Below, one piece after another: positions 16,887 to 25,305 of a stretch of DNA of 26,933 nt. Within the stretch, counting starts at the first letter, position 1; every line of letters starts with the position of its first letter. The position numbers and the translations under genes are program-made. Below the pieces are notes generated by a model. The model searched no databases, had not been told where the DNA came from, and saw nothing but the letters and a program-made list of their open reading frames with translations. The DNA is from an uncultured Rhodospirillaceae bacterium. Its GTDB lineage: Bacteria > Pseudomonadota > Alphaproteobacteria > RF32 > CAG-239. The DNA lies in contig OMQI01000037.1 of NCBI GenBank assembly GCA_900313185.1, forward strand, positions 1-26,933. The letters run 5' to 3'.

Positions 16887-19800
16887 ATGGTAGAAGATGC
16901 AAAAAACACAGATATGACAGAATTTAACTCTGACAATTCCGAAATTGCACAGGTTTATCAAGATATTTTTGATTTGTATGCCGGCTATACAAGAAGCACC
17001 CATGATTTTAAAAAGAATAAAGAAGCTAATATTTATGAAGAATCGGCTATTTCTCTTCTGCGCAAATTATCTGACAAAAAATATGAAGAGCTCAATTCTT
17101 TTGCAAATATCAAAGCTGCTGAGTCTGTAAAAAATGTAGGTATGAAGTGGGATGATAAAGAAAGTAATACAAGATATTCATTAAATATCGAAGCTAGTGT
17201 AGCTGACTTTATTCGTTACGAAACTCTTGCCTCCGGACATGAGCATGCTAATGTGTATATCTGGCAAGACGAAGGGCAACGAATAAAAGATCTTGAAATT
17301 GAAAAGCAAAAAAGAGAAGAAGCCATAAAGCAAGAAGATGCAACAAAATTGCATGAACAGGAAAGTTCAAATAAGCCGAAAGCAAATGATAACCAAAACG
17401 AAGAAACAACAAAACCCAGCAATAAAGCCGTGGATGCTAATTCCGGAGATCAGAGTATGAATACAGAAAATAAAGAAACAGAACCGAAAAATGCAGATAA
17501 ATTCGGATATGTTTTCGAAGATGATGGAACTATTAAGTTGGACGGAGAAATAGTAGATACATATAATAATGCAAAATTCAAATATTTTTGCGATACTATT
17601 GATTCAGAGTCCTTAGAATGCGTGGAAATAGAAGATAAAAAGTATGGTAAAATAGAATTCACTTTCAAGGACAAGGATAACAATATATTTACGTTGAATA
17701 CCGAACCGACTGTTGTCGGTGATGAGACAGATTATAGAGATGATGTATTTAAAGCCTGCGAAGAAGGTAAGATAAACTATACCACCACATATTACCCGAA
17801 AGGAAATGTCGGTGACTTAATGAGATCTACTCCTTTCCGTCAATATTATGAATTAAAGCAAGACGAGAAAACTAAAAAACTTCATTTTGGCGGTACTGCA
17901 AATGGAACTCCTATGCCTAAAGTTTTGCGCACGATTTTGCTTAAAGAAATTGCAAATAAATACGATGAATTGGGTATTAAACCGAAGGCAAATGAACACA
18001 AAGCAGAAGCAACAACAGAACCGAAAGTCGAAACTAAAGACTTTGATTTTGAGGCGTTTTTAGCGGAAATCGGTAAAGAAAACCCTGATATGTCAGTGAT
18101 TAAAGCCGGAGTCGAAAGATTTGGTGCCGGAAAACTTTCGGACGCTTTAAAACAGTTCGTTACAGAAGCTGAAAAAAATAAATTTTTGAATGAGCATAAG
18201 AATGAATATTTAACCGATGCTCAAAGAGAACAATTCTTGAAGACCGTGTTCCCTAACTCGGAAAACAATCACTTGACTGATAGTTCCAAAAAACTGGGGT
18301 TTGAGAATATTACCGGTATTAAAAACACTTTAAGTGCATTAAAAGATTTACAAACAGAAGGCGTTCTTGATGCCGAACAAATCAACAATGTTATGTCGGC
18401 CAAGTACCCGCCGGAGAATGGTAAAAATATGGCTATGACAGTTGCCCTCAATGTGCGCGCGGCAGAGTTTAAATGGAAAAAATTTACCAATCCGGAAGAT
18501 ATTGCAATCGTAAAGCATAACCTGCAATCATACAGCGAAACGTTGGCTGTTATGGGACAAATCGAACCTAAAGCTTTAGAAGCTGCCCTTAAAGAGCCGT
18601 ATCAACCGGCCGGAATGAACCGAACTTTAACCGTTGATGATTTGGCTGCAAAATCGGAAATTTTATCGGAATTTATACAGAAACCTTCCGTATATCAAGC
18701 AATGCAAGCCGAAGATGCTTTAACCGTCGATGCCGAAGGAAAAACCGTGGTGGGCGGAGAAAATAACGGTTTGACGGTTGACGGTGCCCCAAAACCGGCA
18801 ATAAAAGTCAACGCTAAATCTCCGGAACAGGAAGAAGATGCCGAAAACATCGCAAATATGAGCCCGAATGCCGGTGATGATAAAAAGAAACGCAGACCTT
18901 TTGAATTTGAAAAAGTTAAAGAACAAGACATTATTCAATATATGTTTGAACATTGGTTTTTGGAAGGTGTTTCTCTGGCATTAAAAGCTCCTTTCTGGTT
19001 GTTGGATAAGACTATTGATAAATTTGAAGGAAAATTTGATACCAATATGCCTAATACGCCAAGCAATCCTAATCAGTTGGCTAAAAATGTTCCGGCTATT
19101 AAATTTTTAAATAATACCGGAGGAAAACTTGCGCAAAACTGCCGTGATTCGCTTGAAGACCAAGTTAGTTACTATAATCGTTTATATAATACCATTCGAT
19201 ATAATGCCGGTAAACCGATTGACAAGTGGCAAATAGATACCGTTGATAGATATAGTGACAAACCTGTTTTAGATATAAATAATCCGCTTGATGTCAAAAA
19301 AATGCAAGAGTTCAACAAGATGTTTGAACAAAATCCGGAAGCTTTTACCAAGAAATTTGATGCAACAAAATCCCAATTATCTTTCGAGTTACATAACTTT
19401 AGTTTGGTAGCACGTGCGGCCGGCTCTCTTGCCACCGCTATGTATATGGCAGATCATCCGGAAGGTCCGTTTGGTCCTAACGCCGAGGCGGCAATCCAAA
19501 AAGATATGACGGAGTATATGCGGAAAATTGCCGAAGTTTCACAAATTCTCACAGACAGAGCCGAGGCTGATTATCGCTTAAAAAACGGATTGGCGCCTAA
19601 TGCCAAACTGGATGAAAAGCAAGCTGGTGAAATCTTAGATATTCGTGATAAAAACTTTAAAAAATTCGTTGACGATTTAGGCGATAACACCGAGAAATTT
19701 CGTTCAGATCTCAATTCTTATTACAATGCGGAATCTACAAGCGAACAGACAATTAAACTGCAACAGGTTAAAGCTTCTCGTGAAAGTGTTGAAAAGGTAT

Positions 19801-20096
19801 TGTCTCCGGAATACTTGGACTCTCTTGCCCCGCAAAAAGAAGGTGTAAAAGAAAAACCGGTTGAAAAGTCGTTACTTGATTTTACCAAAGACTTTAATGC
19901 TGCAGAGGCCAGAGATGCCGCCTTTACGGCAGCTCTTGACGGCAATAGGAAAATCTACGAAGGCTTGCATACGGAACAAGAAAAGAAGAGAACAGCATTA
20001 AATGACCGACCGTTTGTAAAAAAAGCCAAAGGCAAAATCAAAAAGCTTCAAAGCAGTGTAATGAGCCTTTTCAAAGGAAACGATAAGCAAAAATGA
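16887..20096 (+). CDS. Large 1069-residue multidomain protein of unknown function
   Basis: No family recognised. Visible architecture: an N-terminal helical region (1-140); a polar Lys/Glu/Asn linker (141-205); a mixed region with beta-rich character (206-365, containing YVFEDDGTIKLDGEIVD and KIEFTFKDKDNNIFTL); a second charged linker (366-385); a helical region (386-630); a third linker (about 631-680); and a long helical C-terminal half. The only hydrophobic stretch is amphipathic (HWFLEGVSLALKAPFWLL, about 692-709). There is no signal peptide, so it is cytoplasmic or exported by a signal-peptide-independent route. The C-terminal 26 residues are strongly basic (KKAKGKIKKLQSSV then MSLFKGNDKQK), reminiscent of the positively charged tails of some type IV secretion substrates. 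AAGGAG lies seven bases before the ATG. Its stop overlaps the next gene start (ATGA). Candidate cargo or scaffold of the VirD4-like ATPase, by inference. Confidence 0.75.
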   Translation: MVEDAKNTDMTEFNSDNSEIAQVYQDIFDLYAGYTRSTHDFKKNKEANIYEESAISLLRKLSDKKYEELNSFANIKAAESVKNVGMKWDDKESNTRYSLNIEASVADFIRYETLASGHEHANVYIWQDEGQRIKDLEIEKQKREEAIKQEDATKLHEQESSNKPKANDNQNEETTKPSNKAVDANSGDQSMNTENKETEPKNADKFGYVFEDDGTIKLDGEIVDTYNNAKFKYFCDTIDSESLECVEIEDKKYGKIEFTFKDKDNNIFTLNTEPTVVGDETDYRDDVFKACEEGKINYTTTYYPKGNVGDLMRSTPFRQYYELKQDEKTKKLHFGGTANGTPMPKVLRTILLKEIANKYDELGIKPKANEHKAEATTEPKVETKDFDFEAFLAEIGKENPDMSVIKAGVERFGAGKLSDALKQFVTEAEKNKFLNEHKNEYLTDAQREQFLKTVFPNSENNHLTDSSKKLGFENITGIKNTLSALKDLQTEGVLDAEQINNVMSAKYPPENGKNMAMTVALNVRAAEFKWKKFTNPEDIAIVKHNLQSYSETLAVMGQIEPKALEAALKEPYQPAGMNRTLTVDDLAAKSEILSEFIQKPSVYQAMQAEDALTVDAEGKTVVGGENNGLTVDGAPKPAIKVNAKSPEQEEDAENIANMSPNAGDDKKKRRPFEFEKVKEQDIIQYMFEHWFLEGVSLALKAPFWLLDKTIDKFEGKFDTNMPNTPSNPNQLAKNVPAIKFLNNTGGKLAQNCRDSLEDQVSYYNRLYNTIRYNAGKPIDKWQIDTVDRYSDKPVLDINNPLDVKKMQEFNKMFEQNPEAFTKKFDATKSQLSFELHNFSLVARAAGSLATAMYMADHPEGPFGPNAEAAIQKDMTEYMRKIAEVSQILTDRAEADYRLKNGLAPNAKLDEKQAGEILDIRDKNFKKFVDDLGDNTEKFRSDLNSYYNAESTSEQTIKLQQVKASRESVEKVLSPEYLDSLAPQKEGVKEKPVEKSLLDFTKDFNAAEARDAAFTAALDGNRKIYEGLHTEQEKKRTALNDRPFVKKAKGKIKKLQSSVMSLFKGNDKQK

Positions 20097-20581
20097 TTAA
20101 AAAATTTTTTCATTACGTATGTGTACTGATTTTCGGTATTTTGTGGAGTGTTATTTTAGGCGCTATATTCCAACAACTCTTTTTTTGGGTATATCATATT
20201 AACCTCCTAAACCCGCAAACTTATCAGATATTTGCCGCTTTTTGGAATAGCGGCGGAGTTCTGAGCGGAAAAGATGTGGTGATGCTGTGCAGTTTGCTTT
20301 TGTACTTACCTATTTGTTTTTATGGTTGGTACAAGCTTTATCATTATAAATTTATGCGCCTGATTACAGTGCCTTTGAATAAAATTGCCAATTCCGGACT
20401 TAATGACTATAAAGCACCGGATATCAATATCAAAAATTTGAAAATTGAAGAAAAAAAGACATTGGAACAGGTTGTACAAGAACGATTAGATGCAGAAAAG
20501 AAGAAGAATCAATCAACAAGTGCCGGTTCTTCTGATTTTCGCAAAAAAATTATTGAGCAAATCGAAGAAAATAAAAAATAA
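20093..20581 (+). CDS. Two-helix membrane protein with charged cytoplasmic tail, partner-type
   Basis: A 162-residue protein. Two membrane helices are visible at about 5-32 and 61-82, linked by a 28-residue loop containing AAFWNSGGVLSG. They are followed by a charged, helical, coiled-coil-like tail (110-162, for example LKIEEKKTLEQVVQERLDAEKKK). Residues 1-100 match the first 100 residues of the next protein position by position: GILW at 15-18 against GVLW at 14-17, W51..SGGV against W50..AGWV, Y71-x-P73 in both, W79 in both, and ITVP against ITLP. It is therefore a short paralogue of that membrane module. Its ATG overlaps the stop of the 1069-residue gene, so it is translationally coupled. 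No known family recognised; a partner of the VirD4-like ATPase membrane domain is a reasonable guess. Confidence 0.75.
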   Translation: MIKKFFHYVCVLIFGILWSVILGAIFQQLFFWVYHINLLNPQTYQIFAAFWNSGGVLSGKDVVMLCSLLLYLPICFYGWYKLYHYKFMRLITVPLNKIANSGLNDYKAPDINIKNLKIEEKKTLEQVVQERLDAEKKKNQSTSAGSSDFRKKIIEQIEENKK

Positions 20582-20658
20582 CTGTTTTTTATAATCACTT
20601 TTTTAATAAATATGGTATTATAAATTAAAATAGTGTATTGTAGGAGCAAAGTATAAGC

Positions 20659-20672
20659 GGAGTGAATAGTTG
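20659..20672 (+). promoter_or_regulatory. Ribosome binding site deciding a TTG start
   Basis: GGAG at 20659-20662 stands 7 bases before TTG at 20670. An in-frame TAG lies immediately upstream (20667-20669), and the next in-frame ATG (residue 29) is inside the first membrane helix, so TTG is the only start that keeps the whole N-terminal membrane module. Confidence 0.6.
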
Positions 20673-22130
20673 AAAGCCTTATTGGTGTTTCTTAGAATTA
20701 TAATCGTAGGCGTTCTGTGGGGAATAGTGTTCACGGAAGGCTTGCGTGTTATTATGCTCTGCAATTGGCATTTTGATATGTTTTGGCCTGACCACTGGCG
20801 CCAAGCAATTGCCTTATGGAAAGCCGGTTGGGTAGTCAGAGCACCGAAAGAATGGGCTTTCGTATTGCTGATTATTACCTATATCCCTATGCTTTTAACC
20901 GGTTGGTGGACCTTGAGTCTAGTGGCTTGGGAAGAAATAATTTGGAAAATAATCACTCTGCCGTATGTGATTTATTGCAAACTATTCAAATCTCCTACCG
21001 GCAATGTAGTGGCCAATAATCACTACGGCGTAACAAAACGTAAATCATATAAGCAAATTAGACCGGCAGGTATTAATACTTTGAGGGTTCCTATATCTGA
21101 TTACGGCGAAAACGGTAGTGTGCAAAGCACGATTTCTTCTGCACCGCCTGCATACTCAGGATATCCGGCATCTTCACTGTCTGCCGCAAATTCCCGAGTT
21201 GCCAATAAGGTAAAGAAAACAGATGTGGCGGCAACTATTGATCATGCATTGTTCAAATTTGATGATGATAACGATGATGATTTTGATTTAGATATTGATT
21301 CCTTTGAAAAGACCGATTTGAAGAAAAAGCCTAAAGAAGAACCTAAAAAAGCATTGCCTAAATTCGATTTTGACGATGATGATGACGATGATTTTGATGC
21401 TGAAGATGAAAAGAAGGCCTTTCATCATAAAGAGTTTGATTTTGATGACGATGATGACGATTTTGTAATTGAAAAACCTAAAGAAAACAATCGCCGAAAT
21501 AACAAGCGCAGTGAAGAAAAAGATAAGCGTTCTTCTCGTCAGGATAAAAATGAAAGTCCTCGTAGCGATAAAAATAAACGAGATAATCGCCGTAACGATA
21601 AAGAAAGCGGCGAACAACCTTCTCGTTCATCGCAAGGACCTGTATATGATGCCTTGCAACAAAGAAACTACGGCATTATAAGCAATATTGTTGTCGAAGG
21701 TACTACTATCGACTTTATCGGCGTTTCCGAAAATAAGATTTGTTTGTGCTTGGTAGATAAAGAAAACGGCGATTGGTTGGCTGATGAAGAAATGTTTAAT
21801 GGTGAAGAACCTTTGTGGTTTTCGGAAAATTCGCACAGAGTATCACCGGTTTGTCTGTTAAATAAAGCACGTAACACCATCAAAGATGTTCTTGATAACG
21901 AAGGCTTTGAACAAGATATTGAGGCATTTGTGATTATTCAGATGGCAAATATTATCAACGCCGATGATATGTTTGAAACTTGGAACGATATGGATATTAA
22001 TGTAACTCGCATTAACCGAGGCGCTCCTAAGGAAATCCGTCTGTTTTCCAAGGCTTTGAGCGATGCAGATGGAAAACCTTCGTCCAAAGAAATTGAAAAA
22101 CTTAGCAAAATACTTAAAAATTTAAAATAA
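20670..22130 (+). CDS. Membrane protein with Asp-rich repeats and a C-terminal globular domain
   Basis: A 486-residue protein, start TTG. Residues 1-105 contain two membrane helices (about 5-30 and 61-84) homologous to the preceding 162-residue protein. Residues 110-190 are a polar linker. Residues 197-265 carry three Asp/Phe-rich blocks of the type FDFDDDDDDDF, then a basic, Arg/Asn/Lys-rich disordered segment (270-320). The C-terminal domain (about 325-486) looks folded, with an alternating pattern YGIISNIVVEGTTIDFIGVS-ENKICLCLVDKE. That pattern recalls the core of PD-(D/E)xK nuclease-like folds, but the expected catalytic (D/E)xK is not present, so any such relation would be a degenerate one. 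Twelve bases separate it from the VirD4-type gene. By the positive-inside rule the large C-terminal part is cytoplasmic. Likely a membrane partner of the coupling ATPase; not a known family. Confidence 0.72.
   Translation: MKALLVFLRIIIVGVLWGIVFTEGLRVIMLCNWHFDMFWPDHWRQAIALWKAGWVVRAPKEWAFVLLIITYIPMLLTGWWTLSLVAWEEIIWKIITLPYVIYCKLFKSPTGNVVANNHYGVTKRKSYKQIRPAGINTLRVPISDYGENGSVQSTISSAPPAYSGYPASSLSAANSRVANKVKKTDVAATIDHALFKFDDDNDDDFDLDIDSFEKTDLKKKPKEEPKKALPKFDFDDDDDDDFDAEDEKKAFHHKEFDFDDDDDDFVIEKPKENNRRNNKRSEEKDKRSSRQDKNESPRSDKNKRDNRRNDKESGEQPSRSSQGPVYDALQQRNYGIISNIVVEGTTIDFIGVSENKICLCLVDKENGDWLADEEMFNGEEPLWFSENSHRVSPVCLLNKARNTIKDVLDNEGFEQDIEAFVIIQMANIINADDMFETWNDMDINVTRINRGAPKEIRLFSKALSDADGKPSSKEIEKLSKILKNLK
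21258..21464 (+). repeat. GAT/GAC trinucleotide-rich repeats encoding Asp-rich blocks
   Basis: Three in-frame blocks of GAT and GAC codons at about 21258-21305, 21363-21404 and 21432-21464 encode Phe-flanked poly-Asp stretches. They resemble imperfect copies of one unit (GATTTTGA followed by GAT/GAC runs), separated by Lys/Glu-rich spacers. The tracts could change length by slippage. They also generate a long spurious open frame on the opposite strand. Confidence 0.7.
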
Positions 22131-22142
22131 TGAGGAATTGAT

Positions 22143-24359
22143 ATGACAAAAGAACGCGGTGAAGAATGGAAAGAATATGACAAAGCCGTCAGATGGATGA
22201 CTATTACATTTTTTATATGTTTGGCTCTGGCAATCGTGTTATTTATTTTTGCAATGCCTTTGTCATATTTAGTACGCCACGGCATTTCAAAAAACTCGAT
22301 GGATATGGTCAGTAAATTTTTGGATGTTATCATCAAAAATCCGGATCATATATTCAATCTCTATAGTAAATGGGGAAAAACCGTATTTAATTACCGAGGA
22401 GATTTTGCTTTATGGTTATGGATTCCTTTGTTGCCATTCATAACTATTCCGGTAGGATTAATTATCAGTGCCCTATTCAGCCCTTATAAATTCCAAATAA
22501 ATTATCAAGGTCAAGCTAAGATTGCCGACTTGCGTGATATTAAGAAAATGTCACTTTTGGGCTTTGACGGTTTCTGCCAAGTTTTAGGAAAGTTTGACGG
22601 CAAATTTTTAATGCTGAAAGAAACGTTAGCTACTCTGTGCTGCGCACCTCCTGGTACCGGTAAAACAGCCGGGGTGGTTATTCCGACAATTTTCAATTCG
22701 GATAAGCTGAGTATTATCGTAAACGACCCTAAACCGGAACTTTGTTACAGTACATCAGGTGCTCGTGCTAAAGTCGGTCCGGTGTTTATTATTAACTGGG
22801 GTGCCGAAGATAATCCGAGTGAAGGTATTTATTATCCGAGTTGGAATCCGCTTTCTCCGAATTGCATTCCGGAGCAAGGGCCGGATCGTGATATGTATGT
22901 CGATTCTATGTGCAATATTCTGGTTGAGGATCCGAAAGGCGGTGCCGATCCGCACTGGTCACAAACCGGCCGTGCCGCACTTACCGGATTTATTCAATTT
23001 GTGGTATCAAAATGCGACAGAGCCAGAGCAAACGACTATTTCATCGGCCGTATCTATGAAGGTAAACTTGATGAAAAAGACAAAGAAGTTTTGGAAGGTT
23101 ATTATATGGATATGCGTGATCCGGGAACGGCACGTGCAATTCAAAACCTTAAAAACGGTACTTTGACTATGGAAAACTATTTGCCGATCGGAACATGGAA
23201 CCTGCTTCCGTCACGTTGGATGGGCAGAGAGGCTTGTATTGCAATGATTATGGAATGGATTACCGAAGCGCAAATTAATGCCGCTCAGGAAATTCAACGA
23301 CGCCTTGACGAAGGTGACCAAATGGCGGCTATGGCAGATCCGACACACGATATGTTGGAAGAAGCTATTAAAGAAGCCCGTAATTTCGGTTATGCACAAC
23401 GCTGTATTACTGAGCTCAGCACCTTAAGCAATACACCGGATAAAGAGCGTGGTTCCATTCTTTCCACCGCTTTTGCCGGTATTAACGTGTTCAAAAACCA
23501 AGCCGTAAAAGCAAGAACCAGCTTTTCCGATTTGCAATTCAAGGATTTGCGCGGTATGAAAGATCCGGTAACCGGAGAATGGAAACCGATTTCGGTTTAT
23601 TTGTCAGTTAACCAAGTTGATGCCCGTGCATTGGGCGTTATCAGCAGTACATTTATTGAGCTGATGTCTTCGTATCTTATTTCCAATCCGCCTAACCACG
23701 TAAACCGTACCGATGGTAAAATGGGGCCGTTCCCTGCCTTATTCATCTTGGACGAGTTCCCGCAAATGCCTAAAATGAAAGCTATTATTGATGGTCCGGC
23801 CGTAGGTCGTGGTCAAAAAGTTTCTTACCTGTTAATCGGACAAGATTTAGGGCAAATATCCGGTAAGTACGGAAAAGATGACTTGGAAACCGTGATTTCC
23901 ACCACCGCCTGCAAAGTTATTTTATCACAAAACAATGAGGTTACAGCTCAACGTTTCTCTAAAATGATTGGCAACAAAACCGTTCAGATGTCATCTTTCT
24001 CCCGTACAGAAGGAAGCTTGGGTAAAGACTTTAACCCTCTGGCGAAAAACGTTAACTATCAATTACAGGGAATTCCGGTTATCAGCTCGACTCAATTATT
24101 GAGCTTGCCGATGCTTAAACAGGTTGTTTTGATGCAAAGCTATATTGATCGTCCGATTATGGCGGATTCGCCTCGTTGGTACTTAGATAAGAAAATGCGT
24201 AAATTGGCCTCAATTCCACCTTGTCCGAACGTTCCGGATTGGATTGTAGCCCAACGTGAAGATATTAACGATGATATGCTTGCCAAACTCGGTATTGAAT
24301 ATAATGCCGAGGAAGAAAGTGATGATAACTTTGAAGTGGATGAAGGTACCACTGCCTAG
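22143..24359 (+). CDS. VirD4/TraG-type type IV secretion coupling ATPase
   Basis: A 738-residue inner-membrane hexameric ATPase of the type IV coupling protein family, which recruits substrates to a type IV secretion channel. Two N-terminal membrane helices (about 19-43 and 88-112). Walker A reads APPGTGKTA (168-176), followed by GVVIPTIF. VirD4-type segments follow: NDPKPELCYSTSGARAKVG (where many family members have DPKGE), DKERGSILSTAFAGI, ARTSFSDLQFKDLR, Walker B ALFILDEFPQMPKM (532-545), the sensor stretch LLIGQDLGQISGKYG and the C-terminal QRFSKMIGNKTVQ. The all-alpha domain between residues about 290 and 420 appears enlarged relative to typical VirD4. GAGG is seven bases before the ATG. 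It is the last gene of the block, ending at a strong terminator. No VirB, relaxase or mobilisation genes are in the window. Confidence 0.92.
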   Translation: MTKERGEEWKEYDKAVRWMTITFFICLALAIVLFIFAMPLSYLVRHGISKNSMDMVSKFLDVIIKNPDHIFNLYSKWGKTVFNYRGDFALWLWIPLLPFITIPVGLIISALFSPYKFQINYQGQAKIADLRDIKKMSLLGFDGFCQVLGKFDGKFLMLKETLATLCCAPPGTGKTAGVVIPTIFNSDKLSIIVNDPKPELCYSTSGARAKVGPVFIINWGAEDNPSEGIYYPSWNPLSPNCIPEQGPDRDMYVDSMCNILVEDPKGGADPHWSQTGRAALTGFIQFVVSKCDRARANDYFIGRIYEGKLDEKDKEVLEGYYMDMRDPGTARAIQNLKNGTLTMENYLPIGTWNLLPSRWMGREACIAMIMEWITEAQINAAQEIQRRLDEGDQMAAMADPTHDMLEEAIKEARNFGYAQRCITELSTLSNTPDKERGSILSTAFAGINVFKNQAVKARTSFSDLQFKDLRGMKDPVTGEWKPISVYLSVNQVDARALGVISSTFIELMSSYLISNPPNHVNRTDGKMGPFPALFILDEFPQMPKMKAIIDGPAVGRGQKVSYLLIGQDLGQISGKYGKDDLETVISTTACKVILSQNNEVTAQRFSKMIGNKTVQMSSFSRTEGSLGKDFNPLAKNVNYQLQGIPVISSTQLLSLPMLKQVVLMQSYIDRPIMADSPRWYLDKKMRKLASIPPCPNVPDWIVAQREDINDDMLAKLGIEYNAEEESDDNFEVDEGTTA

Positions 24360-24371
24360 AAATTTACAGCT

Positions 24372-24406
24372 AAAAAACAGCTTTGGAAAACCAAAGCTGT
24401 TTTTTT
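24372..24406. terminator. Bidirectional Rho-independent terminator
   Basis: The arms AAAAAACAGCTTTGG and CCAAAGCTGTTTTTT form a 15-bp perfect stem around an AAAA loop. The A-run on the left and T-run on the right make it work in both directions. It sits in the 51-base gap between the convergent VirD4-type gene and the six-helix membrane protein gene and can serve both. Confidence 0.92.
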
Positions 24407-24410
24407 GTAA

Positions 24411-25304
24411 TTATTTTTTATGACTCTTTTTTCCGGTTTTTATATGCTTTTCCTTTTTAGTTTTTACCGGATTACTCTTTTTAACTTCAATCGGTTCTGC
24501 CTCTTGTTTGGCAACACTATCAGACAAATCACTTTCCGACATCAACTGGCGTTGCGCTTCAAAGAAACAAAACATTACATTAAGAGTAAATAACTTTACT
24601 AATATATCAAAAAAGGTTGCTAAAACCTCAACTGTTACCAATGTCGGATATTTTGTCGTAAAATGTGTTACATATCCGTATGCTTGCATATTAAATACAG
24701 CCATAATCAACATTGTCAGCAAAAAGCCGACAATACCTATAAATGAGTGTCCTGACGTTTTTTCATACAAATAATTCAATGACGGTAATTTCAAATCGTT
24801 GAAATAAAAAGCAACAATCGCCGAAAAACGCATTGCCAAAATCGGAAGCATACAAAATATAAACAGAACCACAAAATAAATAAATTCAATCTTCCAGTTA
24901 GGATTTGCCGGTTTAAATACAATGTATTTGGCGATAAATGCTGATAACACAAAACACAATACATAAAAAAGTAAAAAGCCTATCGATTTGATTTTATTTT
25001 TATCAAATTTCACAATTGAAGAATATTTAAATACAGTGTTTTTGAATACATTTTGATAAAAATCATACAAATAACAAAAGCAGACAAATAACAGAATAAT
25101 CGCTATTATGATTTGGAATCTTAAAAAACACGCCACATTTGTCTGATTGCATATAAACTGCGTTGTTGACATTATATAGTATAAAAACGTTATAATTGCA
25201 CCGTATATAAACATTATTTTCCAAGCATCAAGAGATTTATATATAAGTCCGATGAAACGGCTTAACGTACGCAATAACGTGTATTTATTAGCAGATTTTC
25301 CCAT
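24411..25304 (-). CDS. Six-helix membrane protein of unknown function with Lys-rich tail
   Basis: A 297-residue integral membrane protein. Predicted helices lie at about 29-50, 61-82, 107-130, 139-168 (long, possibly with a Pro-kinked break), 187-214 and 222-249. The C-terminal 48 residues are hydrophilic and strongly basic (PVKTKKEKHIKTGKKSHKK), probably cytoplasmic. No family was recognised; no catalytic or transport motifs are obvious. It is rich in Phe and Ile and has several Cys in the membrane segments. The start ATG has AAAGGAG seven bases upstream, and the dnaE stop is one base before it, so it is probably co-transcribed with dnaE. The shared terminator after its stop ends the operon. 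A role in replication is not implied. Confidence 0.75.
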   Translation of the reverse strand: MGKSANKYTLLRTLSRFIGLIYKSLDAWKIMFIYGAIITFLYYIMSTTQFICNQTNVACFLRFQIIIAIILLFVCFCYLYDFYQNVFKNTVFKYSSIVKFDKNKIKSIGFLLFYVLCFVLSAFIAKYIVFKPANPNWKIEFIYFVVLFIFCMLPILAMRFSAIVAFYFNDLKLPSLNYLYEKTSGHSFIGIVGFLLTMLIMAVFNMQAYGYVTHFTTKYPTLVTVEVLATFFDILVKLFTLNVMFCFFEAQRQLMSESDLSDSVAKQEAEPIEVKKSNPVKTKKEKHIKTGKKSHKK

Positions 25305-25305
25305 T

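Noticed and set aside
20582..20669. Terminator or strong promoter in the 88-base gap before the TTG-started gene
   Set aside because: The gap is AT-rich with several TATAAT-like words but no -35 partner at proper distance and no GC stem; nothing firm can be called.
21258..21464. Direct repeats as a CRISPR array
   Set aside because: The repeats are in-frame Asp codons of irregular length without spacers of constant size, and no cas genes are present.
21288..21617. 109-codon open frame opposite the Asp-rich gene, rich in Ile, Val and Phe and resembling a membrane protein
   Set aside because: It is the reverse reading of GAT/GAC codon runs, which always yields Ile/Val strings. It has no ribosome site and overlaps a well-supported gene completely.
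15856..24359. Possible integrated conjugative element or plasmid remnant because of the VirD4-type ATPase
   Set aside because: No integrase, relaxase, VirB genes, tRNA target or flanking direct repeats were seen, base composition does not visibly change, and rpoH and dnaE flank it.
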